Positions 48,894 through 60,700 of a stretch of 64,000 nt of DNA are shown one piece after another. Numbering within the stretch: the stretch's first letter is position 1; every line of letters starts with the position of its first letter. The position numbers and the translations under genes are program-made. The notes beneath the pieces are model-generated. The model worked only from the letters and a program-made list of their open reading frames with translations. It was not told where the DNA came from and made no database searches. The stretch lies in assembly GCA_037976565.1 (NCBI GenBank), contig CP137669.1:40388912-40452911 (forward strand), read 5' to 3'. This stretch comes from Mesocentrotus franciscanus. Its lineage: Eukaryota > Echinodermata > Echinoidea > Camarodonta > Strongylocentrotidae.

Positions 48894-50296
48894 CCAGAAA
48901 CGGAAATTAATTGGTTTTTGAATTGTTACTCATCATCATCTAGTGCCGTCCCTTCGGAAGGGGTTGGGGGCTATGCACCTCCATCTCTTTCTGTCATGTA
49001 CCCTTGCTCTAACATTTCCGTAGTTAAACCAGTCCATTTCTTGACATCATCAAACCAAGTGATTCGCTGTCTACCCCTTTCTTGTTTACCCTCTACCATT
49101 CCTTCCAGCAAGATCTTCTGCAATCCTCCTCCTTTCATCACATGACCGACATAATAATAATAATAATAGTTCGTTCTTTTATAGCGCATTTCAGGACCGC
49201 AGGCCCTCTCAAAGCGCTTTACAATGTACAATGTTTACATAATTACTGGAAACATTCATCAAAAAGGTGAGTTTTCAGCGCTCTCTTAAAAACTTCAACA
49301 TCAGTCACTAGTTTTCTCTTCTGCAGTGCGTTAATCAGTTCTCTCTCTTTGTTTGCTCTGTTCATGACTTCTTTGTTGCTAACTTTCATCACCCAGCTGA
49401 TTTTTAGCATTCTACGGAAACACCACATTTCAAAAGCTTCCAACTTCCGTTCTGTTTCTTTGCATATAGTACATGTTTCGACTCCGTACAATAGAGTACT
49501 CCAGATGTAGCATTTACAGATTCTGCATATCAGCTCAAAGTTTATTTTCCTACAACATAATATCTTTTCCATTTTTATGAAGACTGATCTTGATATTTCA
49601 ATCCTCTGTTTTATTGCATTGTTACATTTTCCATCCTCTGTGACTGTCTGCCCAAGATAAACAAACTTACTTACTTGTTCTATTAATATATCATTGATTT
49701 GGATGCTAGCACGGGGGACTTCCTTCTTCCGCGACACCACCATGGTCTTAGTCTTGGAGACATTAATTGTCATACCAAATCGTTCCCCTTCATCATTCAC
49801 TTTTCCTACAAGTCTCTGCAAATCCTCCTCCGATTCGGCTAATATTACAGAATCATCCGCGTACCTCAGGTTGTTAATGTTCAAACCTCCTATTTTGATA
49901 CCCTCCTCATCATTCAGTACCCTGACCCTGAAAATCATCTCTGAATAGATGTTGAACAACAACGGAGAGATCATACAGCCTTGTCGAACACCTTTCTGTA
50001 TTTCATCTTCTGGCGATAACCCTTCCCTGCTTCGTATTACTGCCTTCTGGTTCCAGTACAGACTTGCAACCAGACGTACATCCTTCCCATCTAGGCCCAG
50101 AGAGTTCAGACAGCTAATCAATTTCTCATGATTAACTCGGTCAAATGCTTTCTTATAGTCCAGGAAGCACATGTACACATCCTTCTTTTCTCCAGGTAAC
50201 GCTCCATAGTCATTCGCAAATTGAATATTCCTTCTCTTGAGCCTTTGCCTGGAACAAACCCAGAAACGGAAATTAATTGGTTTTTGAATTGTTACT
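48894..50296 (-). mobile_element. Young 5'-truncated RTE-clade LINE with 37-bp target-site duplication
   Basis: The minus-strand frame 49243-50178 encodes 311 residues without a stop. It contains RT block FLDYKKAFDRVNHEKLI, GVRQGCMISPLLFNIY and the catalytic LRYADDSVIL, then the post-RT FVYLGQTVTEDGKC and LLYGVETCTI motifs. The C-terminus resumes at about 49146-48971 (GHVMKGGGLQ, KQERGRQRITWFDDVKKWTG) after a nested insertion. The 3' end is a short (GATGAT)n tail at about 48931. The 37 bp at 48894-48930 recur exactly at 50260-50296, flanking the element. Upstream of the ORF a frame shift near 50190 separates an FVPGKGSREGIF-like RT segment. The endonuclease is missing, so it cannot move by itself. 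An intact duplication suggests recent insertion. Confidence 0.92.
49148..49308 (-). mobile_element. CR1/L2-type LINE 3' end nested in the RTE element
   Basis: On the minus strand it encodes FKRALKTHLFDECF and a stop (the usual last residues of L2-like ORF2), then a short 3' UTR with TGTAAAGCGCTTTGAGAGGG and TGCGCTATAAAAGAAC, ending in (ATT)n. RTE coding sequence stops at KRKLVTD and restarts at VGHVMK on either side, so the L2-type piece inserted into the RTE copy. Confidence 0.8.
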
Positions 50297-51051
50297 AAAA
50301 GTTTCTAAATCACTTCAATGAATTTTGAAATATCTAGAAAGACACAACAAATACTTGTTGCAACAGTAGATTAAAAAAAAAGGGATGATCACGGATGTTC
50401 CTAAAAGATACTATGTCCCCTTTGCAGCCAACATCAAATTCTGTAGAACTTTGCAGGAATTATGAATATGTCATGTATGTCCTATCTGTGAAATTTAAGC
50501 GTTAGCAGTGTCCTAATATTCATATTATGCAGGAAACCCGTTTACTTGCTAGACTTCACTGTCAGACACTATTGAGTGACTGACTGGCTTTTTTCATCTT
50601 TTGTAATAACATACATAAAATGAGCTGTAAAGGGTACATGAGCATTTGTCTACATCAATAACCCACTTCTTGTAATGGCCAAAATTAAACTGATTGAATC
50701 TTTTCGCAGCATAAAACGTACGACCATTCGGTACAATGGTCTGAAAAATCAGACTATTACTTACTGGCTCTATAGCTCCTAAGTCGATTCGACAACTAAT
50801 AGTCGTTATTTTCCCACTTAAAGACATTTTCAAACCCCCCTTTTTTTAGGGAAGTTCTAAATTAGTATTGTCTTTCAAATGCCGTTGGAATTTAATCTTT
50901 TCATTTTTTTTGCCCTGCAAATGGGACATAGTACCTTTAAAATCCATTCATGTGATATATGTCATTCACTGTAGAGACTTGCGTTTTACGCGTACGGACG
51001 ACTCACGATCAGACATTGCCATATGCGTGACCTATTATAAGTTTACCAATA
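50297..51051. other. Intergenic upstream of the APAF1-like gene, no gene
   Basis: No exon is recognised. The APAF1-like promoter should lie between here and 51782. No TATA box could be chosen with confidence. Confidence 0.45.
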
Positions 51052-51213
51052 GAGAGTTTTCACGACGCGGTACGCATCCCATACGCACATGATCCGGCGG
51101 CTATCTTGGTACCCAATTTGCACGCGTTAGTATACGGAATGGGTGCCAAGATGGCCGCCCTACATTAGCAACGCCTTGGCAACTAGGGGTACTGACGTCA
51201 CAAGAAAACCCTC
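51052..51213. mobile_element. TA-flanked MITE (AGAGGGTTTTC termini)
   Basis: The left end GAGAGTTTTCACGACGCGGTAC and the right end, read inverted, GAGGGTTTTCTTGTGACGTC, are imperfect inverted repeats. Inner arms CTATCTTGGTACCCA and TGGGTGCCAAGATGG also pair. TA lies on each side (51050-51051 and 51214-51215). It is CpG-rich. It lies 570 bp upstream of the APAF1-like start codon and could contribute regulatory sites such as GACGTCA and CCAAGATGGCC. Confidence 0.7.
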
Positions 51214-51782
51214 TATAGCTCAAGTAAGGACCCGGTGGTCATTCTTTAAGAAGGGTTCCGGATTCTGGTATGTCATTCCTATAGTACCTCAGGTATCACT
51301 TGATTGTCAAAATCAGTCAGTACAAGACTAGTAGTACAGCAGGCGGGATAGGCCGACAGCAATCAGCGTCGGGCTTCAGTTAAATTCAACAGCTTTAAAC
51401 ACCTTCCATTGTGTAACGGCCGGCATGATGATTTGACAGATTGACCTGAAGCTAACTGAGTCCTGACATACTTTTGAACGTTGTAACTTGTACGCCCTAG
51501 GGTAGAGCGATCATCGGCCTTTTTTAATCATATATGCCTAAAACACGAATTAGGGCTAGTTCTGACCTGACAACGACCCAAATCTCGGAGCATGGCCTGG
51601 ACCGGGGCCTTGACCTATATACGGATAAGTAATTGCCGTGGGTCCACTTCTAACTCGTATTTTTAGCCCTTCTTTCTTCCTATCCCTTTTCCTTTCCTTT
51701 CCTTTCCTTTCTTTGCCTTTAATTTCCTTTTTTAAAGACAGCAATTTGGTTACGTGGTCTAGCGATATCATCAACTCCCTCC

Positions 51783-54700
51783 ATGGCATCCCCGTCACCA
51801 CCTACCCGTGGTGTCCATGCCGACGGCGCATCTTTAAGCGACATCCTGTTAATGGAGCTAGCCGAGCACCTCCATCCAAATGATTATCGTCCTCTTGGTG
51901 GCCGTCTTGGGTTCAACGAGACCAGACTGTCCCAGATAGAACGATCGCATCTAGGAGTCATCTCTGAATGCATGTATATCATGCTGACAGAATGGAAAAG
52001 GCGGGAAGGACAGGACGCTAAACCACAAATTCTCATCCAGTCTGTTCGAGAGAGCAAGAACTCCGAAGCTGCTGATTGGTTACAATCAGGTATACGTCAG
52101 AAAAAAATGGATGTTGGTAATAATGATAATTTGTATATATCTTACTCAATTTCTTTATAAAGGATTGTTTTAATGATCACTGACAGAAATGTTTTTATTG
52201 ATTTTGTAATCAGAGTGGTGGTTTTTTTTATTATCTATAAGTACAAGTAAAATTTTGAAAAAATGGACAAATTACAAACCTAAAATGAAATCTGTAGCAA
52301 GTAATTATCTTAAAGTCATAAGTCAGAAAAAATCTACCTGTGACAATATATATATTAATACCTATGTCCAGTTTTAGACCATTAGACTCAATGTTAAGGC
52401 TTGTTCAGATATGGTGCTTTACCATGTAAACCGCCGAAAAACAGCCGCCTCGTATTCACTGAGCTTTGTTTTATAAGATACAGTATTACACCTTACGTCA
52501 TATCTAAACGAGCCTTCAACATTGGCTTTACAACACAAATTTCCTCGTGCTTTTATCAATCAAAGCCATACTTTAATTACTACAGAACTTGGACTTTGCA
52601 ACCCTCCTTTACGGACAATATCAGGTAATATGACTTTTAGTGACTCTTAGTGACGTACATTATAATTATAGCAGTTTTAAACGTTATACCTTATCCTGCC
52701 TTAATAACCAACAATTACAATAAAAACGCGTGGTTTTTGTCTAACTGTCAAATGGGTTATCGTATATTATAGATCGTATATTATAGATAATTGATCCAAC
52801 CAAAAGAGGGATGCAGGTGATAACTTTACCTGATAGGAGATACTACTAACTGAAATTATTCATTACCAGATTTATTATACAACCAAACTAAAGAATATCT
52901 TTATTATTATCCTACTTTGTTGTAAACATCGGGGGCATTTGAGCAAAGATGTCGGCTTTTAGAGTATAATAGGCCTAGTTAAATGAAACGGGATTTAAAA
53001 AAAAGAGTTAGTGAATCCATGTTTTCCACTTGCGGGATAAGAATTAACTGGGTTTTTTTTCTTTCTAGTTGAAGATATACTGAACGAAGGCAATGTGCCC
53101 GCCTTACCCGACTGTTTAACCGAGAGACCGGTGGAATTAGCCGAGCTGAGGGGTAAACTGCGTCGAGTAGCCTCCTCCGATAAACGTGGGCGATGGGTGG
53201 CGGTGTACGGAATGGGAGGAATGGGTAAAACTATCCTGGCTAACCAAGCAGTAAGAGATGAGAAACTTGTAGAAGGTTGGTCAATTTTCGAAATTCGAAG
53301 AAAACTATGATCATATACTCTGGGTATATTTTTTCCCCATTAACAGATATAATTTTAAAAGTTTCGGTTATACGACACTTGCTACTGCGACAATTGCCTC
53401 GCGTCAATTTTTTTTTACAGTAACTGAATTCTTACTTTAACTCCGGATCCATCACAATACCTAACCCTTACCCTAAATCTAAACCTATTATCAAACACAA
53501 TTGCCACCCTAACCATAATTAGAGGCAGAAGCAAATCTCGTGTCACCGTGTGTATCATCTGATTTTCCCAATCCAACCCACTGATCTCGCCCCATGAAGG
53601 ATATGCTTTGGCCATTGATTAAAACCTTGCTTACTATCCTTCTTTGCAATTAAGAACAAATTGAATTTAATTAAAACTTCAATTTCCCCCACTTTGTTAA
53701 ATTTGAACATGTACATAACAAATCTCAGTAAATTTCAACCTAAATGTAAATAGTCTTTTTCTCTGGATTAATATAATCTAGTATCACGTTTCTGTTAAAC
53801 ATCTACCAAAGTTTACCACTATGTATTGACGGCCACTTGCCGCCATATAGTTTATGTTATTATGTAAAGCGCAATCAAATGATCATGTAATGCCCTTTAT
53901 AACAGTACAATAGTGTTATCATGTCATTATATTTCGAACATGATTAGAACATTTCTCAGATGGTATCTTCTGGATGTCGATGGGAAACGTGAAGGAAGAC
54001 AACAGTATCCCAGATCGTCTAGAGACACTATGCCGAATCTTTGACAGTAACCTATCATCAGCACCTTCTCCTCCTAAGACATTGGAACAATGGAAGAATC
54101 TATTATCTAAACTCATAAGTCAACGATATCCCAGGTTAGATGATAGGGAATTATTGTGTAAAGTAATACCAGATGAAAGCACTTGTCGATTTCTCGATGA
54201 AAGCTACAAATTATGTCGTGGTCTAGTGGATACGTCACCGGACTGTGGATCACATGGTTCGCGGTTCAAGTCCCGGCCGCCGCGGCACTATTGTCCTTTG
54301 GCAAGACGCTTATCTACATTTGCCACACTCGACCGAGGTGAGGTAAATGGGTATCTGTTAGGAATTAATTCCTTGAAATGCTAGAGTGCCATAATGCAGT
54401 CGTGCAAAGCCGGGGTAATAATTGTGGAGCTCCAAGAGTGTGAAGTCTGACAGACATGATCGAGCGCTCTACAATGACCCACTGTTATTATCATTATTAC
54501 AATACACAATACCTTACAAGACGAGACAAAGCATAGAGATGACGATGGATGGATTAAGGTGCTAGGCATAGGCTTCTGTCCCTGAATGGTGTTTCAGGTA
54601 TCCATTACCAGGTTTAAATTGATTGTGTGTTGATCAGATTCATCGTCCACACCCTGATTACATTTCATAGGAGGTAGTATGTAATACGAAGAAGACAATA

Positions 54701-57700
54701 TGAAAAGAAAAAACCCGTTATAAAGCCCCAATTTAGGATCTATTTTAATCTATCCAGTTCAAAATTGTGGATGGTAAGATTTAAACTGCCCTACTTTTAT
54801 TTGTTTCTACCCTTTCACGAGGAGTACGTTTCGAAAAAGTGTAAATGGGAGTGATTAAATGGAAAGAAAAAAAACATGCATCATCATGACATACCGATTC
54901 CTTGTTCGTCCAGTTTGCGGTTGTATATGCTCTCTTTTAGGTCTCTTCTGGTTCTGGATGATATTTGGATTACAAATGTGGTGGCAGCCTTTGATGTACG
55001 TAGCACTGTTCTTATTACTACAAGAGACAGCGGGGTGATGAGTCGTGTTTCAGGCAAGACATCAACAGTTTTACTTTACCAACTGGTTGATTTTTTCCCG
55101 ATAACATCTGCGAAGAAAACTCTCTATACTCTTTCGGTTTCGAATGAAGCAAGGTTTACATGTTTTAACTGCTAATCCATCTTGGTAGTCGTGTGTGCAC
55201 TGGCAACTGTGTATGATAATTGGCAAGACCTCGTACTATACTTCTTGATTTAAATGATTATTTTACATTGTTTCAAATCGGGCTATTATCATTTAGAATA
55301 TAGAACTTGATTCAGATCAGTGATACATTCGGTATAAGTTGGAAAAGAAGGTGAAATATATACTTATGGAAATGTAGCAATTACATGTAAGCTGCTTGTT
55401 AATTCCACAGGAGACAAAGAGGAACTGAACTTGTCCCATGGTTTGTCTAAAGACCAGTCTATCTTGGCGTTATCCCAATGGACTTGCATCCCGCTCGACA
55501 ATCTCCCTCCCGAAGCCGAGCTCATCCACGGCTTCAGCTGCGGGTCACCTCTCGTTATCTCCATCGTAGGTGCCCTCCTTCGTGATTTCCCTGATCGCTG
55601 GAAATTCTATGTGGCAGAGATGGAGGCTAAAAAGCTCCAGGATATCTCCTCAGATTCTAGCTACGAGTACCGTAGTGTTTATGATGCCACCGAGATGAGT
55701 GTAGAGCAACTGACGACTTCCCAGATTGAGGTTTATTCTTGGTTCGCCGTCTTCGATGAAGGCGCCAAACTTTCGAGTCAGGTGAGTAATCGTACGGCTT
55801 GTCTTGATACTTGTTTTAAAAATCTTAGAACATCATGATTATCATGTCACTGTGCGGTATACTGTGCTATGTTACAAATAAGATGTAGCATATCGGACGT
55901 TACGTCGTCCTCTTTACAGCCTATCACTAAAAGGTCTTCATTTATATTTACATTTATCTTGAAATAATGATATAATGATATTTCAATGATATTCCAGAAT
56001 GTTCGTACTAATTGTATAAAAACGTATCTTCAAAAGCAAACCATAAAACGCAAATACATTACGGGTTGATTTTATGAAGTTCGTGCTTATATTTGTCTAA
56101 AGGTATAGTTTTTCATTGGTGCAATGGATCATGGGGCAGAATAGCCTTGTGCTAGAAATTATTATGCAATAAAGCAGCGTTTTTTAACCTTATAATAGTC
56201 ACGGCGCCCTTTTGAGAAATAAAAAGTTTTTCGGCACCCTAATCCAAAATGCATTACCGAAGATTCGTTTTCCATCAATGTGGTACACATCAAGTGCCGT
56301 GTTCACACGTCCGGACACATTGGTTTCTAAATTTGCGAGCGAGGGAAATGAGCGAGCAAAAAAAAAAATGTAATTTTTACTATTGTAAAAATATTATTTT
56401 ATAAACAAAACACACCAGATAGATATGATATTATGTATGCTGGCACCCCGTTGCCCAATACATGAATACAAAAGTCATATATTTAGTCACCTCGATGCAC
56501 GAATATAAGAATATTCGGGCATCTCGTTGTCCAGAATCACCTGAGTTAGTGTGTTCTGAGCTAGTGAAGCGAACGAGCGTGTTAAAAAAAATGTAATTTT
56601 GATATGAAAATATAACATATATTCTGGCACCTTTGCGCCTGAATGTGACGATATTTGGATACCTCGCTTTCACAGAGATATGTTGGCACCTCATTGACTA
56701 ATTATGTGTGTATCTAGGCATTTCACTGACCGAAATCATAATGTTTTCTAAATGTTGCGAGAGAGCAAAGCGAGCGAGGAAAAAAGGAAATTTTCTTTAA
56801 ATTGTTTGTGAAATTTGCATTTCTTCACGAATATACACGGCGGTTTGAAAAATGTTGTTTTCGCGAATTTGAACTTAATTTCATGTGTTCAAAACAATTG
56901 ATTTGTAATCAATTTCTCTCGCGGCACCCCTGTCCTGCGGCACCCCGGTTTAAAAACGCTGCAATAAAAGTATAGTATACTAAACTACTTTACATTAAGC
57001 GATTGTGAGAATATAGTTTATTTAGATAGATACAGTTTATATCTTCAGAACTTGTCAAAATCATTTCATGACAAGAGGTAAGAAAAATTATTCCAACTAA
57101 ACGGGCAACAGTTTACTAGTACTACTGCTACGGCTGCTGCTGACTTTATGAAGGAATTTCAGATAATTATTACAAGCAAGATCGAATGAGAGGTATCACA
57201 CGGAGGTCTTTGGTCTCTACAGAATGGTCTACATACGATGATTGTCGAGTCTATTGGATTCATGATCTCCTTCATGATCATCTGGTTGCCAGGGGAGCTG
57301 GAAGTGACAAGGTAGGTCTAGACTTGTTATATTGAATTGTGATACTATATACATGCATTGAATTGAAAAAAGGTAGAATGTCAATAAAAAAATTATGGAT
57401 ATTGTTTCCTATGATAATAACAAACGGGCAATACACCAGATGGTGGCCTGTACTACAACTGAAGAAGGACAATTGGTGAAAGATTTTTTTGGGGAAAAAA
57501 CAATGCAAACGAGAAATGTCCAACCATTTTCTATTACATGCAGAGGCGAGTTTTAAAATACAAGAAAGATTTATAATGAGTTTGCGAATCATAGATAACT
57601 CTTGTTCGTAGGTATTTTATTTTGTGTATTCATTTACATCGAGCGATAAAAAAAAATAGGACATCAGTAATGTTTAAAACAAATAATATATGCCTCAACC

Positions 57701-60700
57701 GTGAATTGGTCAAAACATGTATTTTGTAGAAGTCCCTGAGCATTGTAAGATTTATTTTAAAAAACGCCACTTTAGTTTGATATATCTTTCTTGCTCTGTA
57801 GCCACCGACTCTCTGCAATGAGTTTAAATGTCTGCTGACGCTGTGCAAATTCAAGTCCTGTAGAAGAGATATCATTCAGGCAGCCCTACATTTCCCCCCT
57901 TCATCCTCAGTCTACAGGAGAGCACTTCGAGTAGCCCAGGAAACTAGAAGTGGGTTTTACATCAAAGAAAGGTAAGAACTATTTCGAGGATGTGTCGTCA
58001 TATAGTGGTCCATTCCCTTGACTCTAGATCCAATCGTTGAGGGTTCAAATTCCATCGCGGCACTAACGTTATTTGCCAAGACAATAATCCACACCCAGGT
58101 GTAAATGGGTACCTGGCAATTGCTGGGGTAATAATAATTACAGGGCCCTCAGGAAGAACATTATTGATGCTTATGAGGCTTCCGTGGGTAAAATTATTAT
58201 TAAACTTAAAAAAAGGATAAAATAAATCGGAACCCAAGAACAGTAATATCGTGGGGGAAATGTTAAATGGCGCAAAGAACAGTCCTTATTTCTTTAAGGA
58301 TCGGACGTAGGGTCCACATTAATATAGGTGTGGGGATTGTGTTTGCTAGTTATTCAGGCCAAGAACAGTTAACCTACCAACCCGCCCAAAGAAGTGAAAC
58401 TGTTTTATACCTGTTGAAACAAGACACATGTTGTGATGGCCGACATTAGCGATGGTAGATGTTACCTCATATGCAAACCGGTGCCGGTTGTCTGAGGTAC
58501 AAATTTCATTTTTACCTCTGACATTAAAAAAAAACTAAACCATGAAAAAACCTACTATTCCGGGATCATCGCTGATCAGGATATTTATCATCCTTCCTGT
58601 TTTTGGCAGCACAAATACCCAACCCATGATGAATTGTTTGAGACACGGAACCACTGGTAGATCTGCAAGACGATCTCAACTCCTACCAGACGGCAAAGAA
58701 GTTGTATCGGTGGGATTCGAAGGACGGTTTCAGGTAAAAGAATTCCCAAAATAAGAAAAAGACTGCATATGAGAAGAAACTTGTGCGTAATAAACACAAA
58801 TTACTGACATGAATACAAATGTTGATTACGTCAACATACTGAAAATCAAATAAATGTAGGATGGCCATCAATGACAGCGCCAGTAAGTGCTTTTAAATAA
58901 GGACAACGAAAAACAAATCTGGAGTTGCTAGACCGATTTTATGCATATGGTTTGTGTGTGTGTGTGTATGTGTCTGTCTTTTATGTACATCTAATCAAGG
59001 AAGGTTTAAGTGTGTTGGATTCTTAGGAGTAAAGATGTTAGGTATGTGGGTTAGATCTATGGGTGGATGCTGTTGTGCGAATGGCGTATTTGTACAGTGT
59101 TCTACTGTTCTATGTGTTGAGTGTTGTGTTTGGAGTGTCTTTGGTGTGGTCTTGTGAGTGAGGATGATTGGCTGGAGTTCCAGTGTTGTGAGCGTGTGAA
59201 TCTGTGTTTTGTGAGGTGAGAGCTTGTGAGTGTGAATGTGAATGTTAACGGGGTGGGAGGGGGGCGGGGGGTAAGTAGTAGAAGGGGTGGAGGGGTGATG
59301 GGCTTAGGGTGCATTGTATACAAATATGTATTATGTTATTTTTTTGTAATAACTACGTTCAGTATGTGATTATTATTATTAGAAAACTTTAGTGATTTCA
59401 TTCTATTATTCTCCTTCTTAGCTCATTGGTTTGTGAATAATTTATTTATGTTATGAAAACGAAATGAAATATTTGTATGGAATTATTTACATTGATGTTT
59501 ATGTAATGATTTATTTTGAATGAAATCTCTAATAAAAAAAAAAACTATTGAAAAAAAAGTGTCTGTGTTTGTGTGTGGTAGAACGCATCTATCATGAATG
59601 ACAATTTATTTTTTTCTTGAGATATTTTTAATATTATTATACTTTGTTTCTCTAATTTCCCTCTGCGAAGATCAGTGACAAATACTCGGGTGCAGTTCGG
59701 ATGCAAATCTCTGCTCACACGGACAGCATCAGCGATCTGTCGGTTAGTCCTGACGGGGCACTCCTCGCTACCTCTTGCACTGCTGACCGCTGTATCAATG
59801 TTTGGAATATTACTAAGGACTGTAGCCAGTCACAGCGTCCTGTGAAAGGATTATGTCAGGACAATGCACGAATTACCTGCTGTGCTTTCGTTACCGTCCG
59901 CAAGGATTTCATGCTTGTTTCTGGGGATGATTCCGGTTGTCTTAAGGTATAAGTTATCTTGTTTTTATTGTTATTTTATTCTTGCTATTTCAATCATTTG
60001 CTAGAGGTACGTGTATACCATAATAGATAGGATAACAGATTTTAAAAGTATGACACTAATATTCTAAATAACATTGTGAATAAGCCCATTTACTTCTGAA
60101 ATCTTGTTTGTTGATTTAGCAAAAAATCATGCTATATTTTCCTTTTTTCCTACTTTGTTTTTATTTACAGTTGTGGGACGAATGTTTTTCACTGAAGAAT
60201 TCAGTCAAAGCGCACGCGTCATCTATCATCGCATGTAGTCCTTGTCACGATGAAGGTACCATTTTAACTTGTGCGAAGAGGGACGACACTGCGATGGTAT
60301 GTGGATTTCTTGTTATGCTTTTAAATTCGAATCGGTATTCAACAGGCAGAAATACTGATTAATGAAAACTTGCATAACAAAATATTTGTCGTAAAAAGGG
60401 CAAAGCTTGAAAAGAAATCCTTTCTTTGAAACTTAATTTCGCCAGTCAGTTGATTGATAAACGTTAAATAGTCTATTCTACTTTCTTTCAAAGTAACTCA
60501 ACTTCATGAAATATCGAACAAGCAAGTGACAAGAAAGGGACAATTTATTGGATTATGACCTGATGAACAATAGCCGATTTTACCATTTCATGTTGTGACA
60601 TCAGTTCTTTTCAAAAGAGGAATCCCATTTATCTCATGCATTTAAAAATAATTGAAGTAATATAGTTTGAGGTTAACTCAGTATTACAATTTGCTTTCTT

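Noticed and set aside
54135..54384. Extension of the NB-ARC exon to 54384
   Set aside because: The alignment to APAF1 stops at ISQRYPR, a GTTAGA donor lies at 54135, and the open frame continues into a SINE. The join to 54941 restores R-SLLVLDDIW.
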